Assembly (NCBI GenBank): GCA_017992885.1 | Contig: JAGONT010000025.1 | Span: 1-32,385 of the forward strand | Direction of reading: 5' to 3' | DNA from: Alphaproteobacteria bacterium | Lineage (GTDB): Bacteria > Pseudomonadota > Alphaproteobacteria > UBA9655 | DNA: 32,385 nucleotides | Shown: positions 1-7,875 of the stretch, one piece after another | How the letters are laid out: every line of letters starts with the position of its first letter | How positions within the stretch are numbered: the stretch's first letter is position 1 | Position numbers and translations under genes: made by a program | The notes under the pieces: generated by a model | Told to the model about the DNA's origin: nothing | The model's database searches: none | The model's input: only the letters and a program-made list of their open reading frames with translations

Positions 1-414
1 ATCTCTTTATTTCAAGAAATCGATTCACACGTCCTTAAACAGTTTGAGCTTTCAACGGAAACGCTCCCTCCAAAGGAAGCTTTGTTTGATATTCTCATGA
101 CACGATTCGACGTCGCCCTCCCTTACAAAAGAGTAATCAAAAGTTATTGGCAAGACTGGAACCTTTCTCCCAACGACGTCCCTTCACTAACCTGTCAAGG
201 ATTCTCCTCTATGTCTTGGATGCTTGAAGCTGCGGGACTTAGTGCACGAGGACTTACAGGGTTCCTTCGCGTTCAAGGGCTTATGGCACTTTACGTCTTA
301 ACCTTAAGAACGTGGTTTACAGATGAGAGCCCAGATCTGGGCAAAACAATGGCTTTCTTAGATAAAGGACTCTCTAAGATGGAAAAAGCCGCAACTTTCT
401 TGCAGATTTTTTAA
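1..414 (+). CDS. TetR/COQ9-like protein, C-terminal part (5' end outside window)
   Basis: The reading frame is open from base 1 to a TAA at 412-414, so only the last 137 residues are seen. The text resembles the C-terminal half of an alphaproteobacterial family annotated as TetR-type regulator or COQ9/rpsU-divergent protein: an LFDILMTRFD motif, then a SMSWMLEAAGLSARGL segment, then a closing helix with SPDLGKTMAFLDKGLSKME. In that family the C-terminal half is all-helical and binds a ligand or lipid; the N-terminal DNA-binding or ubiquinone-related half cannot be judged here. Recognition is from remembered family pattern only. Confidence 0.6.
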   Translation: MSLFQEIDSHVLKQFELSTETLPPKEALFDILMTRFDVALPYKRVIKSYWQDWNLSPNDVPSLTCQGFSSMSWMLEAAGLSARGLTGFLRVQGLMALYVLTLRTWFTDESPDLGKTMAFLDKGLSKMEKAATFLQIF

Positions 415-421
415 GAAAGCT

Positions 422-607
422 TCAAAGGAGAAGCATGATGATCGCCGCAATCCCAATAAGGATATAGACAACTCGAGAAGCAAAGCTCCCAGAGCCAAAA
501 ATCCGCGCTACGAGATCTATCCCTAAAGCTCCAACCAAACCCCAGTTTAAGGCCCCAAAAATCACAAGAATGTAGGCAATAAGCCCTATAATATAATGAG
601 CATCCAT
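422..607 (-). CDS. DUF378 family small membrane protein
   Basis: A 61-residue protein with two hydrophobic segments (about residues 5-28 and 44-61) and the family's FGALNWGLVG core. DUF378 (YuzA-like) proteins are two-helix inner-membrane proteins of unknown function. The ATG at 607 is preceded on the minus strand by AAGGAG at 8-base spacing, which supports this start. It converges with the upstream TetR/COQ9-like gene, leaving only 7 bases between the two stop codons. Its stop is TGA. Confidence 0.8.
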   Translation of the reverse strand: MDAHYIIGLIAYILVIFGALNWGLVGALGIDLVARIFGSGSFASRVVYILIGIAAIIMLLL

Positions 608-821
608 AACCAGACTCCTTTTGTTAATATATATTATAATATTACATTATTTATTGTTAATAATTGAATAATTCTACTTTGTTCGTCCTCATAAGTATTC
701 TATTGTAAAAATTTTAACCCCTAACGCACGCATTTACGATCCAGGCAGCTCAACTACGATTAATTAAATTTTAAAAGCTTTATTCTATAAAAAGAGAACA
801 AAAGAATGAGAAAATGGCAAC

Positions 822-1871
822 ATGAAAGCTAAGAAAACAAGCTCGCCAAAAATTTCTGTAAGTCTTGCCCTCCAAGGAGGAGGATCTCATGGAGCTTTTA
901 CGTGGGGGGTTCTGGATCGACTTTTAGAGGAAACTTCTCTTCAAGTAGAAGGGATCAGCGGAACAAGCGCAGGAGGCATAAATGCTGCAGCACTAGCTAG
1001 CGGTATGCTCAAAGGAGAACATGAAGGAAGCAAGAAGGAGCTTGAAAAGTTCTGGTGTGCTCTCTCTCACTCTTCCGGAGCTTTTAATCCTTATCAAACT
1101 TGGCATTCGACTTTTGGACTCGATGTGTTTTCCTTTTGGAATAATATGTTCTCTCAAGTCTTTTCTCCTTCACAATTAAACCCCTTCAACTATAACCCCC
1201 TCCAAGATATTCTTCGAAAGACAATTGATTTTGATGCTCTTCAAAAAACGAATGCAATAAAGCTATTTATCAGTGCGACAAACGTTGAAACAAATAGAGT
1301 AAAAATATTTGAAAACAATGAGTTGTGTGAGGAAGCTCTTCTTGCTTCCTCATGCCTGCCAACGTTCTTTCAAGCCGTTAAGTGGAAAGAGAACTATTAT
1401 TGGGATGGAGGATACATGGCAAACCCAATGCTAGAACCTCTCATTTATAATTGTGGTACAAAAGACATTATTATTGTTTCCATCAATCCGATTCATCGTA
1501 AGGGAGCACCTACAACCTCAAGAGAAATACTCGATCGCCTAAATGAAATTACTTTTAATGCCTCTCTCATGCGAGAAATCCGCGATCTTATAAAGATGGA
1601 AAAGCTTTCAACTTCTTCTCCTGCTGACAATCCATTTATGGGGGTCAGGCTTCATTGTATTCAAAATGAGAAATTTATGGGATCTTTAGGCGCTAATAGT
1701 AAATATAATACGGACTGGACCTTTTTGCGTGAGCTCAAAGATGTTGGAAGAGAGACAGCCCATCAATGGATAAAGGAAAATTTTAAGAGCCTGGGGAAAG
1801 AAGCCACGATGAATTTAACAGAATGGCGAATGGAAACACCCTCTACAACTTGCCTCCAATTTCCAAAATAA
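822..1871 (+). CDS. patatin-like phospholipase
   Basis: A 349-residue patatin-fold acyl hydrolase. The oxyanion loop GGGSHG is at residues 19-24, the nucleophile elbow GTSAG at 47-51 (Ser49), and the catalytic Asp lies in DGG at 195-197 (Asp195), so the Ser-Asp dyad is intact. No signal peptide is visible; the N-terminus is short and basic. Known relatives hydrolyse phospholipid or short polyhydroxyalkanoate esters. The next two genes, 3-hydroxybutyrate dehydrogenase and acetoacetate decarboxylase, point to a link with PHB/ketone-body metabolism, as in the bdhA-patD pair of Legionella. A host-directed lipase role is equally possible. A 186-base AT-rich gap separates it from the next gene, so co-transcription is uncertain. 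Confidence 0.88.
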   Translation: MKAKKTSSPKISVSLALQGGGSHGAFTWGVLDRLLEETSLQVEGISGTSAGGINAAALASGMLKGEHEGSKKELEKFWCALSHSSGAFNPYQTWHSTFGLDVFSFWNNMFSQVFSPSQLNPFNYNPLQDILRKTIDFDALQKTNAIKLFISATNVETNRVKIFENNELCEEALLASSCLPTFFQAVKWKENYYWDGGYMANPMLEPLIYNCGTKDIIIVSINPIHRKGAPTTSREILDRLNEITFNASLMREIRDLIKMEKLSTSSPADNPFMGVRLHCIQNEKFMGSLGANSKYNTDWTFLRELKDVGRETAHQWIKENFKSLGKEATMNLTEWRMETPSTTCLQFPK

Positions 1872-2057
1872 AATCATATAAATATTTATCATCACCTAAG
1901 TATTTAATTCAGTTAGATAAATAATATTATCAATAAAAAAAAGCGTAAATCATATTTTTAACAAAGCTACACAACTCCTTCTAAATATTAATAAAAATTT
2001 AAATATATTTCATTAAAGTAAATATTATATAGTAAAAATAGTAAAAGCGGAGAGCAA

Positions 2058-2843
2058 ATGATGTTTTTAAAAGATAAAATAGCTCTTATAACGGGTGCTG
2101 CCAGTGGCATTGGCAAAGAAATTGCCGTGAAATTTGCTCACAAAGGGGCAAAAGTCGTCATTGCTGATATTGATGAAGAGAAAGCCAAAGCCACCGCTGA
2201 TGAAATCCTAAAAAGCCAACATGAAGCCATGGCTGTTAGACTAGATGTTACCAATGAAGAACACGTTGAATTGGCTGTTGCAAAGGTCATTGCAACTTAC
2301 GGAGGCATCGATATTCTCGTAAGCAATGCAGGTACACAATTCATTTCTCCCATTGAAGAGTTGCCATTTCAGGAATGGAAAAAATTATTAGCGATTCATC
2401 TTGATGGGGCCTTTCTGATGACACGTGCCTGTTTAAAGAACATGTACCAGAGGGGACAAGGAGGAAGCATTATTTACATGGGTTCCGCTCACTCCAAAAC
2501 AGCTTCTTCCTTAAAAGCACCCTACGTGACAGCAAAGCATGGACTGATTGGTTTATGTAAAGTCGTTGCAAAGGAAGGGGCCAAGCATAACGTTCGTGCG
2601 AATGTGATTTGTCCAGGGTTTGTCAGAACGCCTCTTGTCGATAAACAAATTCCTGAACTCGCAAAATGCTTAGGGATCAGCGAAGAGGACGTTATCAAGA
2701 AAGTGATGCTAAAGAACACCGTTGATGGGGAATTTACAACCACCGCAGATGTTGCGAACGTCGCCTTGTTTTTTGCTTCATTTGAGTCGAATGCACTAAC
2801 GGGCCAATCGCTTATTGTTAGCCACGGTTGGTTTATGCAGTAA
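2058..2843 (+). CDS. bdhA: 3-hydroxybutyrate dehydrogenase (SDR family)
   Basis: A 261-residue short-chain dehydrogenase. The NAD-binding TGAASGIG is at residues 12-19, the structural NAG at 90-92, catalytic Ser about 143, and YVTAK at 156-160 (Tyr156, Lys160). The closing region ([12 protein letters not shown], then a C-terminal SHGWFMQ) fits 3-hydroxybutyrate dehydrogenases, which interconvert D-3-hydroxybutyrate and acetoacetate with NAD. The start is one of two adjacent ATGs (2058 or 2061); GGAG at 2049-2052 fits both. It is followed 26 bases later by acetoacetate decarboxylase in the same direction, which would consume its product. Substrate assignment rests on sequence resemblance plus this neighbour. 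Confidence 0.85.
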   Translation: MMFLKDKIALITGAASGIGKEIAVKFAHKGAKVVIADIDEEKAKATADEILKSQHEAMAVRLDVTNEEHVELAVAKVIATYGGIDILVSNAGTQFISPIEELPFQEWKKLLAIHLDGAFLMTRACLKNMYQRGQGGSIIYMGSAHSKTASSLKAPYVTAKHGLIGLCKVVAKEGAKHNVRANVICPGFVRTPLVDKQIPELAKCLGISEEDVIKKVMLKNTVDGEFTTTADVANVALFFASFESNALTGQSLIVSHGWFMQ

Positions 2844-2869
2844 TACGAAGAAAAGGGAATCATAATAAA

Positions 2870-3610
2870 ATGAAAATCTCAGACATAAAGAAGACTGCCT
2901 TTTCTATGCCGTTGTGTTCGCCATCTTATCCGAAAGGACCTTACCACTTTATTAATCGTGAGTTTTTCACCATCACTTACGAAACAGATATAGAGAAATT
3001 AAAAAAAATTGTTCCTGAACCGCTTGAAGTTACAGAACCTATTGTTAAGTTTGAGTTTATTCGTATGCCAGACTCAACAGGTTTCGGAGATTATATAGAA
3101 TCAGGTCAAGTTATTCCCATTCTCTATAAAGGAAAACAGGGTGTTTATTCACATGCCATGTACCTTAATAATGAAGCCCCTATTGCTGCAGGGCGAGAGA
3201 TATGGGGTTTTCCTAAAAAACTAGCAAATCCAAGCTTACAGGTCATACAAGAAACTCTTGTGGGACAACTTTGTTATGACAGTTCTCAAGTTGCCTTAGC
3301 AACAATGGGTTATAAGCACAACGAACTCAATATTCATGAAATCCACAAATCTCTTCTCAGACCCAACTATCTTCTTAAAATCATTCCTCACGTTGACGGA
3401 TCTCCCCGTATTTGTGAGTTAGTTGAATATCATTTAGAAAATGTGGTTGTTAAAGGAGCGTGGAGCGGCCCCGCGGCCTTGCATCTTATTCCCCACGCCA
3501 TGGCACCAGTTGCTGATCTTCCTGTGCAAGGAATCATATCAGCATCGCACATCATAACTGATTTAATTTTACCCTATGGAAAAGTCGTTATGGATTATTT
3601 GAAAGATTAG
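2870..3610 (+). CDS. adc: acetoacetate decarboxylase
   Basis: A 246-residue protein of the acetoacetate decarboxylase family, converting acetoacetate to acetone and CO2 through a lysine Schiff base. The signature GFPKKLA holds Lys116-Lys117, equivalent to the Schiff-base Lys115 and its neighbour in the clostridial enzyme. Arg30 and Glu77 sit where the other active-site residues are expected. The ATG at 2870 is chosen because AAGGGA lies just upstream. A longer reading from TTG at 2828 would overlap the dehydrogenase gene and add unrelated residues. The 26-base gap and shared direction suggest an operon with bdhA. It could instead act on another beta-keto acid. Confidence 0.87.
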   Translation: MKISDIKKTAFSMPLCSPSYPKGPYHFINREFFTITYETDIEKLKKIVPEPLEVTEPIVKFEFIRMPDSTGFGDYIESGQVIPILYKGKQGVYSHAMYLNNEAPIAAGREIWGFPKKLANPSLQVIQETLVGQLCYDSSQVALATMGYKHNELNIHEIHKSLLRPNYLLKIIPHVDGSPRICELVEYHLENVVVKGAWSGPAALHLIPHAMAPVADLPVQGIISASHIITDLILPYGKVVMDYLKD

Positions 3611-3625
3611 TTGAAGCTATTGAGC

Positions 3626-3853
3626 TTAGTGTCTTGATATGTCTTCAATACATTCCTCGTATCTGTCATCCACTTGTTCAAGGCATCCTTGCAAAGCTCT
3701 CTCATTAACATCTTCCCAGGTTGTATAACACCCTTCTTCGAGCAATTCAGCAATCCGCTCGCAATCTAACTCAGTCTTTGCTCCCGCCTCCTGAAGACAT
3801 AAAACCAAACCCATCCCAGCAAAAAATAATCCTTGAAGAAATTTCTGATACAT
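3626..3853 (-). CDS. small Cys-containing exported protein, unknown function
   Basis: A 75-residue protein with a signal peptide (hydrophobic stretch about residues 8-20, cleavage likely after AGA near residue 25) and a mature part of about 50 acidic residues carrying four cysteines (in DCERI, GCYTT, GCLEQ, ECIED). These could form two disulphides in the periplasm. The start has a strong ribosome-binding site (AAGGAG, 6 bases before ATG on the minus strand), which argues it is real. It converges with adc, with 15 bases between the stops. No family recognised. Confidence 0.7.
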   Translation of the reverse strand: MYQKFLQGLFFAGMGLVLCLQEAGAKTELDCERIAELLEEGCYTTWEDVNERALQGCLEQVDDRYEECIEDISRH

Positions 3854-3970
3854 TGTTGTCTCCTTCTTCTTAAGAACACGCCCTCTCCTCAGAACAGAAT
3901 CAGCTAAATTAGCTAATATCTCGTAAATAAATTGAACTTTTAAGAATGAAATAATGGTTTTGCACCTTCT

Positions 3971-4615
3971 TTAAACAACGAGCTGTAAAAAGTGAAGAGT
4001 TTGGAGGAATTCTTTGCGACTGCTTTCTTCACGTTCAAGGGCTTCGGGATCGCTTCCCCACACACGACGTTGATCATATTCGTGAAGATGAGCAAGCTCC
4101 CATGCATCCGTTGGTGATAGCTGCCCTTGATACAGCAAGAAAGAGAGAGAGAAAGAAGACGTCAACGTAAGCAAATGAACAAAAGCCGCCAATTTAAAAG
4201 CCGTCAAGGAATAGAGAAAAATTTTAACCTTTTGCTCTTCCTCAGAGGTGAGGGACTTAAGGGTAAGGTTTAAGGTTGGCTTCAGAGATAAATCTAAGCT
4301 GTGGTTCACTTTGTCAATCACCGATGCCCATTTTTCGCTTTGCAATTTAACAAGAGTTTCAGGTTGTGGCGCCCAAAATAAAACCACATCTTTGGTGATG
4401 GATTGCACCACATAGGTCACATAACTCTCTCGCGCTTCAGCCACCCGATCTAAGGCTGTTGCCACCAATGCTGTCATCGGTTTTTGCGTATAATCTGCAT
4501 CGGGATTTCTTTCCCATTCTTCTTCGATGGCTTTGGCTAATGCCAAGGTGGGAACTTCCAGAGGATTGCCGGCAGGCGTTTTAAGAAACTGATCTTGAAC
4601 GTAAATATCAAACAT
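3971..4615 (-). CDS. ATP12-family F1-ATPase assembly chaperone
   Basis: A 214-residue protein of the ATP12 family, which in mitochondria and alphaproteobacteria helps assemble the F1 alpha subunit. Recognisable blocks are the N-terminal KTPAGNPLEVPT strand, the AIEEEW helix, the PMTALVATALDRV segment, and a C-terminal helical part with SPTDAWELAHLHEYDQ. The ATG at 4615 is preferred to a TTG six bases upstream because AGG lies 8 bases before the ATG. The protein starts directly in the first conserved strand, so the usual 20-30 residue leader is missing. It overlaps the 3' end of the rluC-like gene by 8 bases, which suggests translational coupling. Confidence 0.85.
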   Translation of the reverse strand: MFDIYVQDQFLKTPAGNPLEVPTLALAKAIEEEWERNPDADYTQKPMTALVATALDRVAEARESYVTYVVQSITKDVVLFWAPQPETLVKLQSEKWASVIDKVNHSLDLSLKPTLNLTLKSLTSEEEQKVKIFLYSLTAFKLAAFVHLLTLTSSFSLSFLLYQGQLSPTDAWELAHLHEYDQRRVWGSDPEALEREESSRKEFLQTLHFLQLVV

Positions 4616-5567
4616 TCCCAAAGCCTAAGTTCTGAAATGTTTCATTAAAAGCCTTGGACAAAGGCGCTTCAATGGTTTTGGTTTTTCCATGAGGTAACGG
4701 CAAAATCAAGGCATGGGCATGCAAATGCAAGGTTTTGCCCCCCAAAGGAAAGGCTTCTTTTCCTCCGTACTTGCCATCTCCTAAGATGGGTGTTTTTAAG
4801 CCTTCGGCGCAATGGACCCGCAGCTGATGAGTCCGGCCTGTTTTAGGAACGAGCTCAAGCCATGCGACACGATTGCCAAGGGCTTCGATCACCCGATAAA
4901 AGGTTGTGGCACGCACGCCTTTTTCTTCATCAACGCGCACTTTTTCTCCTATAGGATCCGGTCTTTTAGCCAAAGCAAGGGCAATCATTCCTTCGCTCTT
5001 TTTTGGCACACCACACACCAAGGCCCAATAAATTTTTTGTACAGTACGTTCCTTAAAGGCTTGAGAAAGCCACCGAGCCATAGGCAAGGTTTTGGCAAAA
5101 ACCAACACACCTGACGTATCCAGATCCAAACGATGAACCAACCGGGGTTTATACTCAGCATCATACAGCTGCAACATTGCATCCAAAGATTTCTTTTGAT
5201 TTGTTCCCCCTTGCACGGCAATTCCTGCTGGCTTATTCAAAGCCAAAATATCACCATCTTCGTAAAGGATGAGGCTTTTTAGCCATTTTCGCTCTGTATG
5301 CGTGAGGGCTTTGGGAACCCTTTTCGGAACTTCTGTCTCAAGATTTAAAAAGCTTTGGGGGAAAGACAAAATTTGTCCCTCCTCAACCCGGGTGCTGGCT
5401 TTAGCGTTAACGTTTTGTAGTTTAAGGTCCCCTTTTCGTACCGCCTTTTCAATCAAGCTCTGGGGCAGATGGGGAATCCAAAGACGGAGGCAACGATCCA
5501 GTCTCGTCCCATGTTCTTCTAAAGAAACCGTTCTTGTCGCAAGTCTTTGATCTGTATTTTCTTCCAT
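4608..5567 (-). CDS. rluC: RluC/RluD-family 23S rRNA pseudouridine synthase
   Basis: A 319-residue protein with an N-terminal S4 RNA-binding domain (about residues 19-70) and a pseudouridine synthase domain. The catalytic motif HRLDLDTSG is at 145-153 with Asp148. NKPAGIAVQGG (111-121) and GRTHQLRVH later in the domain are typical. Family members isomerise uridines in 23S rRNA. Which of RluC or RluD it matches cannot be settled by eye, though the ATP12 neighbour is common for rluC in alphaproteobacteria. Its start codon is only 30 bases from the divergent start of the NDUFAF5-like gene, so the promoters must overlap the genes or each other. Confidence 0.88.
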   Translation of the reverse strand: MEENTDQRLATRTVSLEEHGTRLDRCLRLWIPHLPQSLIEKAVRKGDLKLQNVNAKASTRVEEGQILSFPQSFLNLETEVPKRVPKALTHTERKWLKSLILYEDGDILALNKPAGIAVQGGTNQKKSLDAMLQLYDAEYKPRLVHRLDLDTSGVLVFAKTLPMARWLSQAFKERTVQKIYWALVCGVPKKSEGMIALALAKRPDPIGEKVRVDEEKGVRATTFYRVIEALGNRVAWLELVPKTGRTHQLRVHCAEGLKTPILGDGKYGGKEAFPLGGKTLHLHAHALILPLPHGKTKTIEAPLSKAFNETFQNLGFGNV

Positions 5568-5597
5568 GATTCCATCATTCTATGCTAACGATACGCT

Positions 5598-6311
5598 ATG
5601 AGACTATTTGACCCAAAAGCTTATCACCTTCATCAGCAAAGAGCTATGAAAACCTTTCCCTCCCATGCTTTCCTTTTTGAGCATGTAGGACAAGAGTTAG
5701 TTGGGCGTCTTCAAGATTTGAAAGCTACTTTTGCTCAAGCTTTAAATCTTTCGCCTTATCCCCTGCCCTACCCCAGTCACCATCATCCTTTTCTAGCAGA
5801 TCAATTGGACTTTCCAGAAAATTCTTTTGATCTGATTTTAAGTTGCCTCCAGGGCCATTGGGTCAATCATTTACCCAGTCTTTTGCAAAGCATTCATGGG
5901 TGTCTTCGACCAAATGGCCTGTTTTTAGCTGCCCTGTGGGGAGGACAAACCCTTTATGAATTACGAGAGAGTTTTCTAAAAGCTGAGCTAAGTTTAAGCG
6001 GCGGAGCCGCGCCCCGTATTGCGCCAATGATTCATCCTGCAGATGCTCCGACATTAATCCGTGGTTTTTTTATGCCCGTTGTAGATACAGAAACCATCAC
6101 CGTCTCTTATCCGTCCTTAGTCAGCCTTATGAAAGATCTCAGGGGAATGGGAGAAACCAACACCCTTGTAGATCGTCCCAAAACATTCACGCCTCGAACC
6201 TTATTCCCTCAAACCGAAGCCGTTTACGCTCAGACCTTTGGTCAACCGGATCGCACCCTTCCCGCAACCTTTGAGGTTTTGTATTTAACAGGATGGAAAT
6301 ATAAGCCTTAA
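5598..6311 (+). CDS. NDUFAF5-like methyltransferase-fold protein, nucleotide-binding motif degenerate
   Basis: A 237-residue protein resembling the alphaproteobacterial NDUFAF5/BioC-like family. NDUFAF5 hydroxylates an arginine of a complex I subunit. Conserved blocks are SFDLILSCLQGHWVNHLP (76-93), LRPNGLFLAALWGG (103-116) and DLRGMGETN further on. The usual glycine-rich SAM-binding motif (DxGxGxG) before the FDLI strand is not found: residues 36-75 are short and Pro/His-rich. Either this lineage has lost SAM binding or the fold is shortened. Start ATG 5598 has no strong ribosome-binding site. It is transcribed away from rluC. Confidence 0.75.
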   Translation: MRLFDPKAYHLHQQRAMKTFPSHAFLFEHVGQELVGRLQDLKATFAQALNLSPYPLPYPSHHHPFLADQLDFPENSFDLILSCLQGHWVNHLPSLLQSIHGCLRPNGLFLAALWGGQTLYELRESFLKAELSLSGGAAPRIAPMIHPADAPTLIRGFFMPVVDTETITVSYPSLVSLMKDLRGMGETNTLVDRPKTFTPRTLFPQTEAVYAQTFGQPDRTLPATFEVLYLTGWKYKP

Positions 6312-6327
6312 ATACACACTTTGGTGG

Positions 6328-6611
6328 CTTATTGATCGTTAAAAAGAGATTTTGAATCAACATACGGATAACCTAAATCTTGAGCAACAGCTTCATAGGT
6401 CCACCCTACCGCGATAAATATTTAACCCCTGCAGCAGGTACGAATCTTCTAGAAGCGCCTTTTTATACCCTTTTCCGGCAAGAGCCAAAACAAAAGGCAA
6501 TGTTGCATTATTTAGAGCAAAAGCAGATGTCCGAGCGACTCCCCCTGGCATATTAGTCACACAATAGTGGACAACCCCATACTCAATATAAGTCGGGTGG
6601 GCAAACGTTGT
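6328..6611 (-). pseudogene. duplicated 3' fragment of alanine dehydrogenase
   Basis: These 284 bases match the 3' end of the intact ald gene (7875-8157) in the same orientation, at roughly 97% identity by eye. A single inserted base (TCC against TC near 6398) shifts the frame, so it cannot encode the proper C-terminus. The match breaks off abruptly at 6611. The reading frame continues upstream to 6734 with unrelated residues, so any translated product would be a chimera. Non-coding debris from a duplication is the most likely reading. Confidence 0.9.
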
Positions 6612-6891
6612 GGCAAGATCACCCATGCAAACCTTCCTTGAAGGGAAAACCATCTGGCAGGAAAAAGTTGACAGTCCCAATTTAAGGCAACCCACAAAAC
6701 ATGTGGCTGTCACCTCAAGTCTGACCTCATACACAGTATCATACCTGAATGAAACCAGGTTCTTTTCAATCTCCTCTTTCCTTTAGATTTTAGCTGATCA
6801 AGCATTTTATCTGGCATTTTTAAAAAACTACTTGAAATTATTTCATTTCTATGTATATACAAATCAATTATTTAATTGAAAGGCACTTACA
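6612..6891. other. junction sequence between ald fragment and secreted-protein gene
   Basis: No supported gene. The segment starts where ald similarity stops. It contains short frames on both strands (for example a 53-codon plus-strand frame from 6628) that I do not recognise. The last 60 bases are very AT-rich and include an AAGG motif that serves the gene at 6892. Confidence 0.5.
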
Positions 6892-7554
6892 ATGAAAAAT
6901 ATTTTGTTTATTTTAATGTTATCATTTTCGTTTATTGGTACTGATCTACGCGCAGCACTTACAAATGAAGAATGTGATGAAATTTATGGTAAGTATGTTC
7001 GTATGCTGACTCGTTATCAAAGCAGTAACGATGTGAATATAGTAGCCACAGCTACTCACTTTCTTGGAACGACCACAAAAGAACTAGGAGATCCTCGAGG
7101 TTGGATAAAAAAGTTAAACGCAGACTGCTCAATCAAGGACATTAGAGAGAATTATGAAAAATATGGTGTCCTTGTCCTTCGTCCTTTGAAGACACAAAAA
7201 CTCCTTTTAGGATGTGGGAATGGTCCTGTTGAGTCACCTCATAATATTCCCCGTCACAATCATGAACTCTATGATACCATTAACCCTAAGTTAAGTATGA
7301 ACCCAACCATCGTTGGTGCTTTTGGAGAAGACAATTTGCAAGCGCTGTTACCAACCTACACGGAAGTTGTTTTTGAGTGCTATACCCCCAGCAATTCAGA
7401 GAGTTTTCTCACACATTTTTCACATCATTGTGGAAATGCAGCTATTTTTGATATTAGTGTTAATAATGAAGGTACGATTGTTAAAGCAGCACAGGAAAGA
7501 GTTGAAGATTTATTTTGGAATGCCCCAAATTCGGATAATACCTTTGCAGATTGA
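6892..7554 (+). CDS. exported protein of unknown function, with a methyltransferase-like motif
   Basis: A 220-residue protein with a clear signal peptide (MKN start, hydrophobic core ILFILMLSFSFIG, cleavage near residue 21). AAAGG lies 8 bases before the ATG. After about 95 residues comes KLLLGCGNGP, followed by an HNHELYDTIN segment and MNPTIVGAFG, then YTEVVFECYTP. This order resembles the first strands of a class I SAM methyltransferase (glycine-rich loop, acidic end of strand 2, later strand), but in an exported protein. The resemblance is inference. The frame ends at a TGA, yet stays open for 81 more codons beyond it, so the gene may be truncated. It sits between the ald fragment and intact ald. 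Confidence 0.65.
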   Translation: MKNILFILMLSFSFIGTDLRAALTNEECDEIYGKYVRMLTRYQSSNDVNIVATATHFLGTTTKELGDPRGWIKKLNADCSIKDIRENYEKYGVLVLRPLKTQKLLLGCGNGPVESPHNIPRHNHELYDTINPKLSMNPTIVGAFGEDNLQALLPTYTEVVFECYTPSNSESFLTHFSHHCGNAAIFDISVNNEGTIVKAAQERVEDLFWNAPNSDNTFAD

Positions 7555-7874
7555 GTATTTAGTTCGGGGAAGAGAGAAGCTTTAGATCCATTTATAAACA
7601 GCAACATTGCTCACCCTCAACAACTTAGCAATCATCGCATAACTGGCATTACACAATCTACCATACTGATAGGGAGTTGCGGTTACTCCTCGGATGCTCA
7701 GGGACTCAAGAATGTGTATCCCAGTCAGGGAACCTTTGTGGCAAAGATTATTACGTCGTACCTGCCAAGCAGGTTACAGCTCGCAAAGGATGTCATTTAG
7801 CGACTAGTAAGGAAGGGTAAAAATGTGGATCAGGATTGTTGGAATTCCAAGAGAAGAGACTCCTATTCTGAGGA
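7555..7874 (+). other. non-annotated stretch with open frames, possible decayed 3' end of the preceding gene
   Basis: Immediately after the TGA at 7552-7554 the same frame is open to TAG at 7798-7800 (81 codons, no ATG). A second plus-strand frame is open from about 7637 to TAA at 7818-7820 and includes LRLLLGCSGTQEC and GKDYYVVPAKQVTARKG. Neither has a convincing start. The base composition is less AT-rich than real spacers here, which suggests former coding sequence with nonsense or frameshift changes. Confidence 0.35.
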
Positions 7875-7875
7875 C

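Noticed and set aside
2522-2863. A 113-codon minus-strand frame with hydrophobic, Ser-rich text
   Set aside because: It is antisense to the 3-hydroxybutyrate dehydrogenase gene and lacks a ribosome-binding site.
6393-6734. A 113-codon minus-strand frame that looks like a short alanine dehydrogenase
   Set aside because: It is the decayed duplicate: a frameshift removes the true C-terminus and the N-terminal 40 codons are unrelated junction sequence.
7552-7554. TGA recoded as Trp in this organism
   Set aside because: Other genes (for example the DUF378 and rluC-like genes) end sensibly at TGA, and tryptophan is encoded by TGG throughout.
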